Source of the DNA: Acidisarcina polymorpha
GTDB lineage: Bacteria; Acidobacteriota; Terriglobia; Terriglobales; Acidobacteriaceae
DNA: 64,000 nucleotides
Reading direction: 5' to 3'
Assembly (NCBI RefSeq): GCF_003330725.1
Contig: NZ_CP030840.1
Location: forward strand, 3,224,001 to 3,288,000
Of the stretch, positions 16,656 through 26,019 are shown piece after piece (the first letter of the stretch is position 1; each line of letters starts with the position of its first letter). The notes below the pieces were generated by a model. That model worked only from the letters and a program-made list of their open reading frames with translations. It was not told where the DNA came from and ran no database searches. The translations under genes were made by a program, and so were the position numbers.

Positions 16656-17593
16656 GCAACACCTGAGCTGAACCGTGGGATCATGACAGCGGCATTCCTG
16701 TTGATAGCCTGAAGCAGATCCGCTTTACCTGCTGCGGATTTGTCAAGGTTGGCGGTGAAGGTTTTACATACCTTTTCGGATGCATATGGGTAGTCTGTGC
16801 CAAAGACTATATGTTCGGAAGGAATCACACTAAGGAGACTCGGGAGACCGCTTGGAGCGACAAGAGCCGTGTCGTAGTAGAAGCTTCGAATGTCAGTCAT
16901 AAAGTCTTCCGCGTCTCGGTCTTTGGATAAAGAGGCACTCAATTCCGCGAATCGAGTCGCGGCAAAGGCAAGATACCCTCCACCATGAGACAGGATGACC
17001 TTCGTCGAGGCGAACCGTTTGCGGTGCCCCTTCAAGACCAGATCGAGGGCAGAACGTGTGGTGTCCGCTGGATAGTCAGCAAGGGGACTCGGCGCGCCTG
17101 GAAGTACGGGCATTGGTGGGCGTGTGGGATGCAGGAAAACGGTCGCCGAGCGGCGCTCTAACTCTTCCCAGATGGGCTCAAAGCGCGGGTCGGAAATATA
17201 GATACCATCGTAATTACTGTGCAGTGTTACGCCGTCGACGTGAAGCTCATCGTAGACTCGCGTTATCTCCGAAAGAGCGGCGTCTGTGTCCGGCAACGGA
17301 AGCGTTGCGAAGTAGCCGAATCTCTTCGGGTTTTGCGCCATCAGGTTTGCGCCATAATCATTGACGCGACGAGTCATCTCGGTTCGGTCGTCTCCCTTCC
17401 ATCCCTCCACACCAGGTGCCGTGAGCGAAAGCACAGAAACAGCTATATCCTCTTCATCCATAAAGCGAAGGAGCTGTTCAGGACTCCATTCAGGAGAACC
17501 CCATCCGGATGGATCTCCACCATGTGTCTTAAGTTCTTCTGCCCAGAACGGCGGAATCAGATGAGTGTGAACATCAATTCGTGTGCGCGACAT
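16652..17593 (-). CDS. Amidohydrolase, ACMSD-like family
   Basis: A 313-residue metal-dependent TIM-barrel hydrolase. It shows the HxH pair near the N terminus (RIDVHTHLIPP), a central His in VFLHPTRPP, another in VILSHGGGYL and the catalytic Asp in VFGTDYPYAS, matching the ACMSD/amidohydrolase-2 family, whose members decarboxylate or hydrolyse aromatic acids. GGGAG lies 6 nt before the ATG at 17593. It heads a three-gene leftward operon with the ABM protein and the channel-like protein. A CGAGT-N8-ACTCG dyad lies 48-65 bp upstream. Likely aromatic catabolism. Confidence 0.88.
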   Translation of the reverse strand: MSRTRIDVHTHLIPPFWAEELKTHGGDPSGWGSPEWSPEQLLRFMDEEDIAVSVLSLTAPGVEGWKGDDRTEMTRRVNDYGANLMAQNPKRFGYFATLPLPDTDAALSEITRVYDELHVDGVTLHSNYDGIYISDPRFEPIWEELERRSATVFLHPTRPPMPVLPGAPSPLADYPADTTRSALDLVLKGHRKRFASTKVILSHGGGYLAFAATRFAELSASLSKDRDAEDFMTDIRSFYYDTALVAPSGLPSLLSVIPSEHIVFGTDYPYASEKVCKTFTANLDKSAAGKADLLQAINRNAAVMIPRFSSGVA

Positions 17594-17640
17594 TTGCTTC
17601 TCCCAAGGATCAAATTTGCTAACCCGTTCCTATACTGCAA

Positions 17641-17658
17641 CGAGTCCGTACGAACTCG
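17641..17658. promoter_or_regulatory. Dyad CGAGT-N8-ACTCG upstream of the amidohydrolase operon
   Basis: Five-bp perfect arms with the same 8-nt spacer seen in other operators of this window, placed 48-65 bp upstream of the amidohydrolase start. It may be an operator, but the arms are short. Confidence 0.35.
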
Positions 17659-17840
17659 AACTGCCATCATGTTCAGCTGAAACGGGGGGCGGTACTGACC
17701 AATGCGATACACATAACGAGACAAACTTAGAAAAGGAGGCATTTTCCAGAGCTTGGACTTGGCCGACCGGAGGGATCGCTACAACACTCGTAACTGTAGA
17801 TCCCGCCCGGTGCCGCAGCGTATCGGTACTCCGGCTGTCA

Positions 17841-18557
17841 TTACACGATCTGGCGAACCGTATCTTTCGCTGCGGTGAGAGCGATCCTGATGCGGTTTGG
17901 CTCACCCTTTGCAAGGGCTTCGGAGAACTTGATTGCTTGATCCGCCTTGATCTTTGCGGGAAGCATCGCGGTGAATTGGTCGACGACCGCCTCGATAATG
18001 ACGGGGCCAGGCATAGCAAGGGCTTCATCGAACTTCGCGCCCGCCGTCCGTGGATCGTCCATGCGGATTCCCTTTGCGCCAACTGCTTCGGCAAGCGCCA
18101 CAAAGTCGATCGGGAAGAGATCGCATTGATACTCAGGATTGCCTTGGAAGACCATCTGTTCCCACTTGATTTGGCCAAGCGTATTGTTCTTGATGATCAC
18201 GAGCTTGATGGGGAGGTTATAAGCGACAGCGGTGATGATCTCCCCCATCAGCATCGTGAACCCACCGTCGCCGATCACGGCGATGACCTGACGATCTGGG
18301 AAGGCTATTTGCGCGGCGATGGCGTAAGGCATGCCACAGGCCATGGTGGCGACCCGTTCGTCGCTTGACTCATGATGTTCCACCCCTCCCCCCTTGGTAA
18401 AGTCGCTGGCGGCGACCAAGAACGTGTAGTGGTCATAATGTTCAGCCCCGAACAAGGCGTGAGCTTCGGCTTCCAGCTTCGTATACTTAGCGAGAACGTC
18501 CGGGGCAACGTCAACGGAGTCTTGGCTGTCTCCCGCTATATCAAGATCCTCCTTCGT
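17841..18557 (-). pseudogene. C-terminal remnant of a pyruvate oxidase-like thiamine-diphosphate enzyme
   Basis: The open frame encodes only the C-terminal third (about 230 residues) of a TPP enzyme. It contains ATMACGMPYAIAAQIAFPDR and the TPP-binding motif GDGGFTML...NN, followed by GQIKWEQMVFQGNPEYQCDL, which matches pyruvate:quinone oxidase (PoxB)-type proteins. The Pyr and central domains are absent and the frame opens directly after a stop at 18558-18560, with no start codon. Its upstream edge abuts the truncated M61 peptidase fragment, so a deletion or rearrangement joined the two. Confidence 0.75.
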
Positions 18558-18574
18558 TTATTCGCTGAAGAGAT

Positions 18575-19202
18575 GCGGTAGCTCTTGTAGTACTCACCAG
18601 TTAAGAGGGGCGAGTCGAGCAATTTGTCCAGCGTGACTTCCTGAAATGTCACCGATTGGTTTATGTTTCTCAAGGTTTGAAGTGCCGAGCCAAAATCTCC
18701 AGCCGGCCGGCAATCGAACTTTAGGTATGATCCTAAGCCTGTCTGTGCGAACACCGGCGGGATAAAGGACGACGTGATTCCATCGCAGCATCAACAGCTT
18801 TGCTGAGGCGTCGTTATACATCGACATGCCCGCCATGCCGAAGATGTAAGAAAACCCGGCCTGTAAAGTGCTTACACCTGCCGGAATTAGTAAATGAAAA
18901 CTGTAGCCATCCTTCAAGTCTCGCCTCCAGTGCAGTTCACGTCCAGCCGCTGTGAAGTGGAGGTCGGCGATACCTTCGACTCGCCCAGACGGAGCGTGCT
19001 CCCCCGGAGTCCACTTTGGAAAGTAGAGCGTCAAGGGGCCGGCATGTACGGGCAATTCAAGCTCGGCCTTCAACTCACGTGCGGACGCGTTTGTGGCGTC
19101 TACAGATAGGACGATCGGAAGGGATTGACGGTAAGATTGCGCCGTCATTGCGGACGACGCTAGCAACGCATACGTTAGGGCGATTAGCTTTGCTCTCTTC
19201 AA
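18575..19202 (-). pseudogene. N-terminal remnant of an M61-family peptidase
   Basis: This fragment encodes a signal peptide (KRAKLIALTYALLASSAMTAQS) and the N-terminal beta domain of an M61 glycyl-aminopeptidase-like protein (LPVHAGPLTLYFPKWTPGEHAPSG is recognisable, written here in parts, then LHWRRDLKDGYSFH and VVLYPAG). A one-base insertion in a T run near 18700 shifts the frame; beyond it the family sequence continues (VTLDKLLDSPLLTGEYYKSY) and then stops. The catalytic HExxH and PDZ domains are missing. A TTG at 19200-19202 with AAAGGA upstream is the likely start. It is not functional. Confidence 0.75.
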
Positions 19203-19501
19203 AGCAGAATCCTTTACTTGTTCACGAATCGGGCTTCCTAATGATGGACCAACAATTCGGATCCTTATATTCACGCTAAATGCATTCATCCTAGTTTCCG
19301 GCTGTGTGAGATCGCGCGGATACCGGGCGATCATGCGAGATGTGGCGCGGCATTCGCTTCAGTGCGCATTGTGGTTAGCCTCACATCGCCCTGACACGTG
19401 GTTTGTAAAGCATGAGATCAAGCGAAAACGAATAGCCACAGCACAAGACGGCGTATAGGGGGAAGGCCCCAGTCACCGCTTTTTCTTTCGCCGGTATCAT
19501 C

Positions 19502-20581
19502 TCAGTTGCCGGGTAAGTTCTTGATGTCGTCAAAGAACAATTCGTGCCAGTTGGTCGGCTTCGTCGAGATGAGCCCGGTCCGGTGCATGAACGTTGCGAA
19601 GTCTATGAATTTTTTGGGTGTCATCGTCCACTCGTTTTCCGGATTGCGAATGATCCCTTCTACCTGCGTAGCCGACAAAGCCCTGACGTTCTCGACATGA
19701 AGGTAGAAAGCCGCCGCAGCGGCTGGATCATCCCTGATTTCATCAAGAGCCTCTTGAAGTGCGCCGACGAATGCCGCGACTATCTTCGGATTCGCGTCGT
19801 GAAACGTGGCGGTTGTCCATACGGCGTTGTGCGTGTGCGGGCCGCCGAGGACCTCGTAGCTGTCGAGGACTTTGTGAATCCTGGGATTCGCTAATTCCTC
19901 ATACATGAACGGCGCCGAGGCGACATGAGCATCCACGTCCGAGTTGCCGTCGAGGAGTGCCTGCACTGCCTCCGGATGACCGAGGGATACGGTGAGTGGG
20001 TCGACCTGGTTGGTGTGGCCGCTCCCAAACACCTTCTCTGCCGCCATCGCCAGCACGACTGCTTCGATCGAAGTGCGCACAGCAGGCAACGCGATCCTAT
20101 CCTTCGACGTGAAGTCGGCAATCGTCTTCGCTTTTGGGTTCGAGGTAACAAGATAGAGCGGCATCGCGTTTAATGCGGCGACGCCCTTGACTTGGACATT
20201 TGGGTCCGTGCGCGTCTTATCCCAGCTTGTCAGTAACTGAGTGACGCCGCCCGATGCGAAAGCGATCTTGCCGGACAACAGCGCGTTGTACATCGGCGCG
20301 GAGGTCGGAAAGTGCTGAAACTTCATGGTAGCGTTGATCCCCAGCGCCGCCGCATGTTTCTCCAGTAGTCTGTGCTCTTCCATGATTGTCAACGGCAAAT
20401 ATGAGAGGCCGAGCCCCGTTGACGCGCCGATCACGACAACAATTCTGTGTTGAGCGTTGACTATTGACGCTCTCTCGGGCACGGTCGCGCGGTCGCCAGA
20501 ACTGTCGTTTTGAGCAAATGCGATGGTAGGCGCGCATGCGGTTGCGACAAGTACGACCCAAACGATTTTTCTCAATGACAT
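19502..20581 (-). CDS. ABC-transporter substrate-binding protein, NMT1/SsuA-like
   Basis: A 359-residue periplasmic binding protein. The signal peptide MSLRKIVWVVLVATACAPTI ends at AFAQ near residue 24. The mature part has the NMT1/THI5-like fold, with the early GLGLSYLPLTIMEEHRLLEKHA segment and FASGGVTQLLTSWDK in the ligand cleft region, as in nitrate, sulfonate and taurine binders. AGGAG lies 8 nt upstream of the ATG. No permease or ATPase gene accompanies it in the window, so it is an orphan binder whose ligand cannot be named. Confidence 0.85.
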   Translation of the reverse strand: MSLRKIVWVVLVATACAPTIAFAQNDSSGDRATVPERASIVNAQHRIVVVIGASTGLGLSYLPLTIMEEHRLLEKHAAALGINATMKFQHFPTSAPMYNALLSGKIAFASGGVTQLLTSWDKTRTDPNVQVKGVAALNAMPLYLVTSNPKAKTIADFTSKDRIALPAVRTSIEAVVLAMAAEKVFGSGHTNQVDPLTVSLGHPEAVQALLDGNSDVDAHVASAPFMYEELANPRIHKVLDSYEVLGGPHTHNAVWTTATFHDANPKIVAAFVGALQEALDEIRDDPAAAAAFYLHVENVRALSATQVEGIIRNPENEWTMTPKKFIDFATFMHRTGLISTKPTNWHELFFDDIKNLPGN

Positions 20582-20646
20582 ATCCAGTTCTCCTGTAACC
20601 TTCCGGTGCTATATCGGGCGTACGAATCTACTTTTACGATTGAAGA

Positions 20647-21177
20647 TCACTCGCATTCCAGGCTTGGCTTGAGGGTTCCATCGTCTGCGTTGTCAGTGTG
20701 CTGGTAGCGGGCAGGCTGAGGATAGCTCTCGACGCGAATGGGGCAGAGGACAGGCGCGGCCCCATCGCCTAGGCCTTCGCATGAAAGTTCAAAATGAGCA
20801 GTGTCGACTGTGGCACTATGGGCAGAAAATAGCCGCTGAGGGGAGGGGCTTGAGAAGGCAAGCTCAACGCCGAAATTTGGAAACGTAATTAGCCTCCCGT
20901 CTCGCAACTCCTCAGGAGTTGCCTTCGTATGATCGTCCACATGGCGTGGAAATCCGATGAAGGCGCGACCCGACAGCGTAATCCCAATTGCGGAAGGGAC
21001 CGGATCTGTGAACGAAGCAACGACCTCAAGAGCTCCGCTTGGTGACAGCCTCGAATCGGCATTTTTCGCTCGTTGTGCAGGCGCGGTTATCGAAGGTTCA
21101 CCGCACATAGTTGAGCTCAGCAGTACATCAGTCAAGCCAGCGAGCATACTACGGCGATGTAATTTGAGATTGACCAT
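20647..21177 (-). pseudogene. N-terminal fragment of a major-royal-jelly/yellow-like exported protein
   Basis: After an export signal (HRRSMLAGLTDVLLSST) the sequence GALEVVASFTDPVPSAIGIT followed by GRAFIGFPRHVDD and EELRDGRLITFPN matches the first blade of MRJP/yellow-type beta-propellers, which are normally over 350 residues long. From about residue 100 the similarity disappears and the frame ends in unrelated residues after 176 codons. It is therefore a truncated remnant, although a short secreted protein cannot be fully excluded. The ATG at 21175-21177 has GGAGG only 2 nt upstream. Confidence 0.55.
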
Positions 21178-21302
21178 AGCCTCCCACGCCAAATAGCCAC
21201 CGTTCTGCGAATCGATTGTGAATAGCTTCCGAATTGATCGTCCGGGGCTTCTTGAATGGCAGCGCGATAGCCAATCTCAACGTACTGGCTCCGCGACGGC
21301 GG

Positions 21303-21345
21303 CGTCTAGAACGATTTTGCGCTGACCGCTGTACAGCGCGCCGCA
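21303..21345 (+). repeat. Dispersed repeat copy 1 (GTCTAGAACGATTTTGC core)
   Basis: Core CGTCTAGAACGATTTTGC at 21303-21320 recurs, with changes, at 25867, 27980 and in reverse at 30044. Copy 1 and copy 2 share the following GCGC-GACCGC stretch. It lies between the royal-jelly-like remnant and the DUF885 gene. Nature unknown. Confidence 0.6.
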
Positions 21346-21406
21346 AACATGGAACGTGTTCAAGAGCGCAGCTTCGTCAATCTGTTACGAGGCTGATCGG
21401 TCAAAA

Positions 21407-23146
21407 TCACTCGTGGGAGAGCTCTTCGGCTATCCAGGCCTCTAGATGGGCGCGCAGTTCGCCAAGTGGAACAACTCCCTCGTCTAGCACCGCCCGATTG
21501 AAGCGACGCAGGTCAAAGCGAGCTCCCAGCTTCAGTTGCGCTTCGGTCCGAAGCGCCTTTATTTCCAGTCCACCAGAATCGTACGAGCTAAGCTGGCCTG
21601 GCATCACCGCGATGCGATCAACATAATCGTTGGCCGCGTCCGCAGAGAAATGGCCTGAAGAGACCATGTAGTCCACTGCCTCCTGTCGTGTCCAGTGAAA
21701 TGCATGGAGACCAGGGTCAACGACCATGCCGCGCGCCGGCCACAACCTCCGCATCACGGAAGCGTCCTCTGTATCGTAGATCTTGGCCTCGTCGCCCATA
21801 GCCTCCGCATAACGTGCCCAGCCCTCTGCATAGGCGTCATTGTCGATGAGCTTCGACAGGCGCGTAGATGCTTGCAGTTCACGCGCCAGGGTCTTTTGTA
21901 AATAGTGCCCAGGTACTGCTTCATGTACCGTAATGATTTCCGCGTCGGAGCGCGTCTCGGTTTGCCAGTCACCGAGCTTGATCAGAAAAATGGCGGGTTT
22001 GCTAGGATCGGGCTGTCCTTGAAAGCGAGATCCGACACCCGCATTTTCTTCGAAAGCTGAGAGCGGCCGAATAACAACGTCTTGTTGTAGCATCCGGGTG
22101 ATGAGTTTCCCGGCCGTCATGTCCTTTGCTCGTTGCAGGAACTGCTGCGAAAACCCAAGCAGATCTTCTTTCGATCGGAAGTGTTCCGCGGGACTGCTTT
22201 TTATCCTTGCCACAATGGTCGGAAGGTCTGCGCTTTGGTACTTCGCCTCTCCGATCTTCGCAATCTCCGCTACATTCTCGCGCACTGTCTTCCGACCCAG
22301 ATCGAAAATTTGCTGCGGGGTTCGCTCAAGCGTGGTACTGGAGCGAAGAAACGCCTGGTAGCAAACGGCTCCATTAGGCAGATCGGAGATCGCGATGCCT
22401 TCCCTGGCCTTAGGCAGATAATCCGCTTGCAAGAAGTCGCGGTACGACTTCAAAGCCGGGTTGATATTGTTCAGGATGAGCTGTCGGAATGCATTTTGAA
22501 AGGTGGCATCTGCACTGCGTTTCGCAGGCGAGTAGAAGACCGATTGCTCCGGATTCATGGTCGCTAGGTCATCCATCTGCCGGATCACTCTGCGCACGAT
22601 GGACTGGGGCGCAGAGTATCCTCGCGCAAGACCTAGCCGAAGGTTGGCAATTTCGACATTCAAATACTCTGGCATGCTGCCCCAACGTTGAAGAGCCTGC
22701 TTCCGTTCCTCGGCTGAGCCCACGGGTTGTCTTTCAGCCACCTCCGCGAGTTCGGACTGCCAGCCGTCAAAGTGGTTCACGTTCCAAAGCTCAGTCCTGC
22801 ATACTCGAAGCTGGAGATCGGACTCCAGGCGCTCACGCAGATTTGCATAAGTTACACGGTCGGGTTGAGTCAATCTAGCGATTGGCAAAGCGAGAAGCGC
22901 TTTGAGATCCTCTCGTTCTTCTTGGTCGTGCATCGAAAGCGCCTTGGGGCTTCGGTCGCGAAAGCGGCTGTGGTCACGGGTGGGCAGGCCAGTCGAATAC
23001 GAGAGTGTCGGATCATATTGCAGTTGCTGATCTACAAAGCGATCGGCGAGTTTGTTTAGCTTCACGACCGTCGTCTGGCAGTGACCATTCGCGGATGCGA
23101 TCATCATGGCGAGCAGTGCAGCTGTGGCATTCAAACTAAAGTCCAT
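21407..23146 (-). CDS. DUF885-family exported metallohydrolase
   Basis: A 579-residue protein with a signal peptide (MDFSLNATAALLAMMIASAN to about residue 23). It is a full-length DUF885 protein, a family of zinc-dependent carboxypeptidase-like enzymes common in soil bacteria. The family motif HEAVPGH lies near residue 408, with the second part EGWARYAEAMGDE about 40 residues later, providing the metal ligands. The C-terminal block RIAVMPGQLSSYDSGGLEI is also typical. It is probably periplasmic and degrades peptides. Upstream signal GGTGAG is weak. Confidence 0.87.
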   Translation of the reverse strand: MDFSLNATAALLAMMIASANGHCQTTVVKLNKLADRFVDQQLQYDPTLSYSTGLPTRDHSRFRDRSPKALSMHDQEEREDLKALLALPIARLTQPDRVTYANLRERLESDLQLRVCRTELWNVNHFDGWQSELAEVAERQPVGSAEERKQALQRWGSMPEYLNVEIANLRLGLARGYSAPQSIVRRVIRQMDDLATMNPEQSVFYSPAKRSADATFQNAFRQLILNNINPALKSYRDFLQADYLPKAREGIAISDLPNGAVCYQAFLRSSTTLERTPQQIFDLGRKTVRENVAEIAKIGEAKYQSADLPTIVARIKSSPAEHFRSKEDLLGFSQQFLQRAKDMTAGKLITRMLQQDVVIRPLSAFEENAGVGSRFQGQPDPSKPAIFLIKLGDWQTETRSDAEIITVHEAVPGHYLQKTLARELQASTRLSKLIDNDAYAEGWARYAEAMGDEAKIYDTEDASVMRRLWPARGMVVDPGLHAFHWTRQEAVDYMVSSGHFSADAANDYVDRIAVMPGQLSSYDSGGLEIKALRTEAQLKLGARFDLRRFNRAVLDEGVVPLGELRAHLEAWIAEELSHE

Positions 23147-23382
23147 GCACTCACCATATCAAGCAGAAAGATGCCCATCGACGAAACCCTCCCCTCCTTA
23201 ATTCATCCGAAGCAAGCCACCATGCGACATGAACGCGATGGCCTACTGGCCGCCACCTATGGGAAACAAATCAATTTCGGTTGACGAAAGCAAGTTGAAT
23301 TGGAGCGAGTCGAAGCTACTTCTAGCAGACGCATACGGTGGAGTTGCCAGACGCTGTGAGCTCGAGTGTATTGCCTGTCGTT

Positions 23383-23934
23383 TCAGCCGATCTGTTCTTT
23401 TATCCAGGCGACATACTTATTCATCCAATTTTGCAGGAATGCCTTGCCATCGGGACCAATATTTCCGGCGCTATCAAACAAGCCGTCTTTGGCATGAATG
23501 AATGCTTCCGGCTGACCAAGTGTTGGCACATCCAGGTAGGCGAGAACATTGCGCAAATGCTGTTGCGCCATGGCCGTCCCGATGGAACTGATTGATGCAC
23601 CCAACAGCCCGGCAGGTTTACCGGCCCATGCGCTCTGGCCATATGGGCGGGAAGCGTGATCGATGGCGTTCTTGAGTACGCCCGGGATAGAGCGGTTGTA
23701 TTCAGCCGTGACGAAGAGTAGACCTTGGGCATCTGCGATCTCTGCCTTCAGGCGCTTCACAGGGCCGGCCTGGTGTGCATCGTCATCCTGGTTATAGAGC
23801 GGCAAGTCACCGATCTCTAGCTGGTTGAATGAGAATTCCGATGGTGCCAGATTCACAATCGCGTTCGCTAATTGGCGATTGAATGAATCCTTGCGGAGAC
23901 TGCCGACTAGCACAGCGATTCGGTATTGAGTCAT
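23383..23934 (-). CDS. NADPH-dependent FMN reductase family protein
   Basis: A 183-residue flavodoxin-fold protein. VLVGSLRKDSFNRQLANAI is the FMN-phosphate-binding loop, and FVTAEYNRSIPGVLKNAIDH followed by GKPAGLLGASISSIGTA are the signature segments of NADPH:FMN/quinone reductases such as ChrR/SsuE relatives. It likely reduces quinones, chromate or azo dyes with NAD(P)H in the cytoplasm. AAGGA lies 8 nt before the ATG at 23934. It is monocistronic. Confidence 0.9.
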   Translation of the reverse strand: MTQYRIAVLVGSLRKDSFNRQLANAIVNLAPSEFSFNQLEIGDLPLYNQDDDAHQAGPVKRLKAEIADAQGLLFVTAEYNRSIPGVLKNAIDHASRPYGQSAWAGKPAGLLGASISSIGTAMAQQHLRNVLAYLDVPTLGQPEAFIHAKDGLFDSAGNIGPDGKAFLQNWMNKYVAWIKEQIG

Positions 23935-24138
23935 GTCGTTGTTCCTTTCGTCTGAGGGTAAAACTTAGCGAAGGCCTATGGCGAACGATTCGCTGCAAAG
24001 TGGGAAAATTCCCTGACGGCTTATCGTGAACCTGTTGACGTGCAAGCATCTTCGCCTATTAACTGATGAGCTGCTTCCAGTGCCACGAGCAAAGAGCTCT
24101 CGTGCTTCGGAGATAGAACTGCTCCACGCGGTTGTGAT

Positions 24139-24720
24139 CTACGCACGGGCGAGGGGGACGGCTGCATCCCAACGGCCCTGGGCCTTAAGGATGAGTTCAA
24201 CTACTTCCCGCGCCGTCCCACGTCCTCCAAGAGCAGAGGTAATGTAATGACACTTCGCCTTAAGCTCTTCCGCCCCATCCGCAACACAGACCGCAAGACC
24301 TGCTCGCTCAGCAAGAGGGATGTCCGGGAGATCGTCTCCCATATACGCTATTTCCTCATCGCTTACGCCAGCTTTCTGCATGCAATCGAGATAGGCGTCG
24401 GTTTTTGTTGCCTGCCCAAGATAGACGTAAGTCACATGAAGTTCTTTCGCGCGCTGGGACACGGCTGGAGACCGACGGCCTGTAATGAAGCCGGTTTTCA
24501 GCCCCATAGCGTGGGCCAGGGACAGCCCAGGGCCGTCTTTCGCATTGAAGGCCTTTGTCTCTGATACCGCGGACAGCGTCTGGTCTTCTTCGGATAACGT
24601 CGATGTAAGGTAAAGGGCACCGTCTGTCAGAGTTCCGTCTACGTCCATCAGGAAGAGTTTGATCTTGCGAGCACGGTCAAGTATCTCTGCGGACGGGACT
24701 ATTAGTGATTTTTCAGCCAT
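24139..24720 (-). CDS. HAD-superfamily phosphatase, KdsC-like
   Basis: A 193-residue HAD IIIA hydrolase. The catalytic loop is FLMDVDGTLTDGALYLT near residues 21-37 (DxD nucleophile and acid), motif II is GFITGRRSP, motif III Lys is in YLGQATKTDAYL, and motif IV is YMGDDLPDIPL. The DGTLTDG form and the absence of a cap domain match KDO-8-phosphate phosphatase, which completes KDO synthesis for lipopolysaccharide. No other KDO gene is near, so related sugar-phosphatase activity is possible. The ATG at 24718-24720 is favoured over longer versions by AAAGGAG upstream. Confidence 0.87.
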   Translation of the reverse strand: MAEKSLIVPSAEILDRARKIKLFLMDVDGTLTDGALYLTSTLSEEDQTLSAVSETKAFNAKDGPGLSLAHAMGLKTGFITGRRSPAVSQRAKELHVTYVYLGQATKTDAYLDCMQKAGVSDEEIAYMGDDLPDIPLAERAGLAVCVADGAEELKAKCHYITSALGGRGTAREVVELILKAQGRWDAAVPLARA

Positions 24721-24805
24721 CTCGGTTAGTGCTCCTTTTCGTGGATTTGGTGTGCGAAACGGCGTTGCTATGGTCAGTCTCGCCTGGTCGAGGTTTGAAC
24801 AGAGA

Positions 24806-25258
24806 TCACGGTACAATTCTCCCGTCTGTGCGCTCGTGCCGGACGTAGGCAACTCTGACCTTTTCGTAAGTGGCCTGTAGCGCATCCAATTCAAGATCGC
24901 TCAGGTTTTCGATATCGATCATCTTATTGCGAGCCTTGTCGATAGCGCGGATCAGCTCGTTGAGCTTGAGGTTGATCGCCTTCGCGTCACGGTTCTGCGT
25001 GTTCTGAATCAAGAACACCATCAGAAACGTAACGATGGTTGTGCCCGTATTGATGATGAGTTGCCAAGTGTCTGAGAAGTGGAACAGAGGACCAGTGGCA
25101 CCCCAGATCACGATGATTGAGCCTGCTCCAGCAAAGGCCCATTTCGAGCCAAGGCAGCTCGAGGTGTGCGCTGCAAGGCGTCCGAACCAATCATTTGTGG
25201 TGCGCGACGTAACCTCACGTGGCGTTTCGCTCTTCATCGGTCGCTGAGAATCGCTCAT
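24806..25258 (-). CDS. Low-affinity iron permease family membrane protein
   Basis: A 150-residue inner-membrane protein of the low-affinity iron permease (Fet4-like, PF04120) family. Two helices are visible, WAFAGAGSIIVIWGATGPLF and IINTGTTIVTFLMVFLIQNT, followed by the conserved NTQNRDAKAINLKLNELIRA and a helical tail with DIENLSDLELDALQ. Bacterial members are half-length relatives of the yeast protein and iron transport by them is not shown. AGGAGG lies 3 nt upstream of the ATG. It is 85 nt from the KdsC-like gene and may be co-transcribed. Confidence 0.88.
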   Translation of the reverse strand: MSDSQRPMKSETPREVTSRTTNDWFGRLAAHTSSCLGSKWAFAGAGSIIVIWGATGPLFHFSDTWQLIINTGTTIVTFLMVFLIQNTQNRDAKAINLKLNELIRAIDKARNKMIDIENLSDLELDALQATYEKVRVAYVRHERTDGRIVP

Positions 25259-25394
25259 AAGCCTCCTCTATCCGGCGTTACTGAAAGAGTCACGCGTGCG
25301 AGTCCGTTCCATCAGGGCTTGAGAGCCGTCCGGACTGCGTCAGCTTCCAATGGTTCAGACACGGCTGTCAGGGCGGAACAGCTTCCGGCCCCTC

Positions 25395-25610
25395 TTAAAC
25401 TCGGTCGCGCCCCGGCGCAGATGAATATACCGACGAAGTCGTTGGCGTCGCCGTCTTCGGGGTTCCATGTTTCTTTGCGAAGAACAGAAAATACAACACG
25501 AAAAGCACTACCAAGATTAAGGCGGCGATACAAATACCAAAGAAGAACTTGTTGAAGTTTTTTGTTATGAAAGGACTTCCGGCGGCTGGCGGTAGCTTGT
25601 CTTTGGGCAT
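25395..25610 (-). CDS. Small single-pass membrane protein of unknown function
   Basis: A 71-residue protein with a single strongly hydrophobic helix at about residues 25-47 (FFFGICIAALILVVLFVLYF), a short charged N-terminal part and a Thr/Ser-rich C-terminal tail. No family is recognised. The ATG at 25608-25610 has AAGGAG 6 nt upstream, which supports this start over a longer frame. Site A of the TATCGTA-N8-TACGATA operator family lies 148 bp upstream, so it may be under that regulator. Confidence 0.65.
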   Translation of the reverse strand: MPKDKLPPAAGSPFITKNFNKFFFGICIAALILVVLFVLYFLFFAKKHGTPKTATPTTSSVYSSAPGRDRV

Positions 25611-25757
25611 TGAGCACTCCTTCGGTTCGCATTCTTCATGTTGTGGAGAAGCGCACAACGCGCTCCACTGCAGATCGCAGATGGGGTCCGAACTCAATGT
25701 GCACCACTCGACCTCGATACCGATCCTCGCCCCGCGTCTGCAATCGACCCAATTCAT

Positions 25758-25779
25758 TATCGTACTTGACGTTACGATA
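25758..25779. promoter_or_regulatory. Operator family TATCGTA-N8-TACGATA, site A
   Basis: Perfect 7-bp inverted arms at 25758-25764 and 25773-25779 with an 8-nt spacer. It is one of five sites of the same kind (25758, 27709, 30295, 55738, 55823). It faces the small membrane-protein gene ending upstream promoters at 25610 and lies about 760 bp before the TetR gene at 26540. Confidence 0.75.
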
Positions 25780-25866
25780 TGGTGAGCATATAACATACCC
25801 CGGAACACGTCTATGCGTGAATCGAGATGAGGTGACCCGTCTCAAAGTACGGGCCCAGTGAGGCGA

Positions 25867-25893
25867 CGTCTAGAACGATCTTGCGCCGACCGC
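25867..25893 (+). repeat. Dispersed repeat copy 2
   Basis: Core CGTCTAGAACGATCTTGC at 25867-25884 followed by GCCGACCGC; one base differs from copy 1 in the core. It lies in a gene-poor stretch between site A and the TetR remnant. Confidence 0.6.
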
Positions 25894-26019
25894 CGAAACT
25901 AGCCGATCTAACCGGAAGTTTGTTCAATTTGGGGTGACCACAGCAAACGTCGAAAATCGTACGCTAGCAACCTGTGACAATGCGGGGCGGATTGGCTAGA
26001 AGCGCGCTTAGCACCTATC

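Noticed and set aside
17583-18368. Plus-strand open frame of 261 codons
   Set aside because: It is antisense to the pyruvate-oxidase remnant, which has clear TPP-enzyme motifs.
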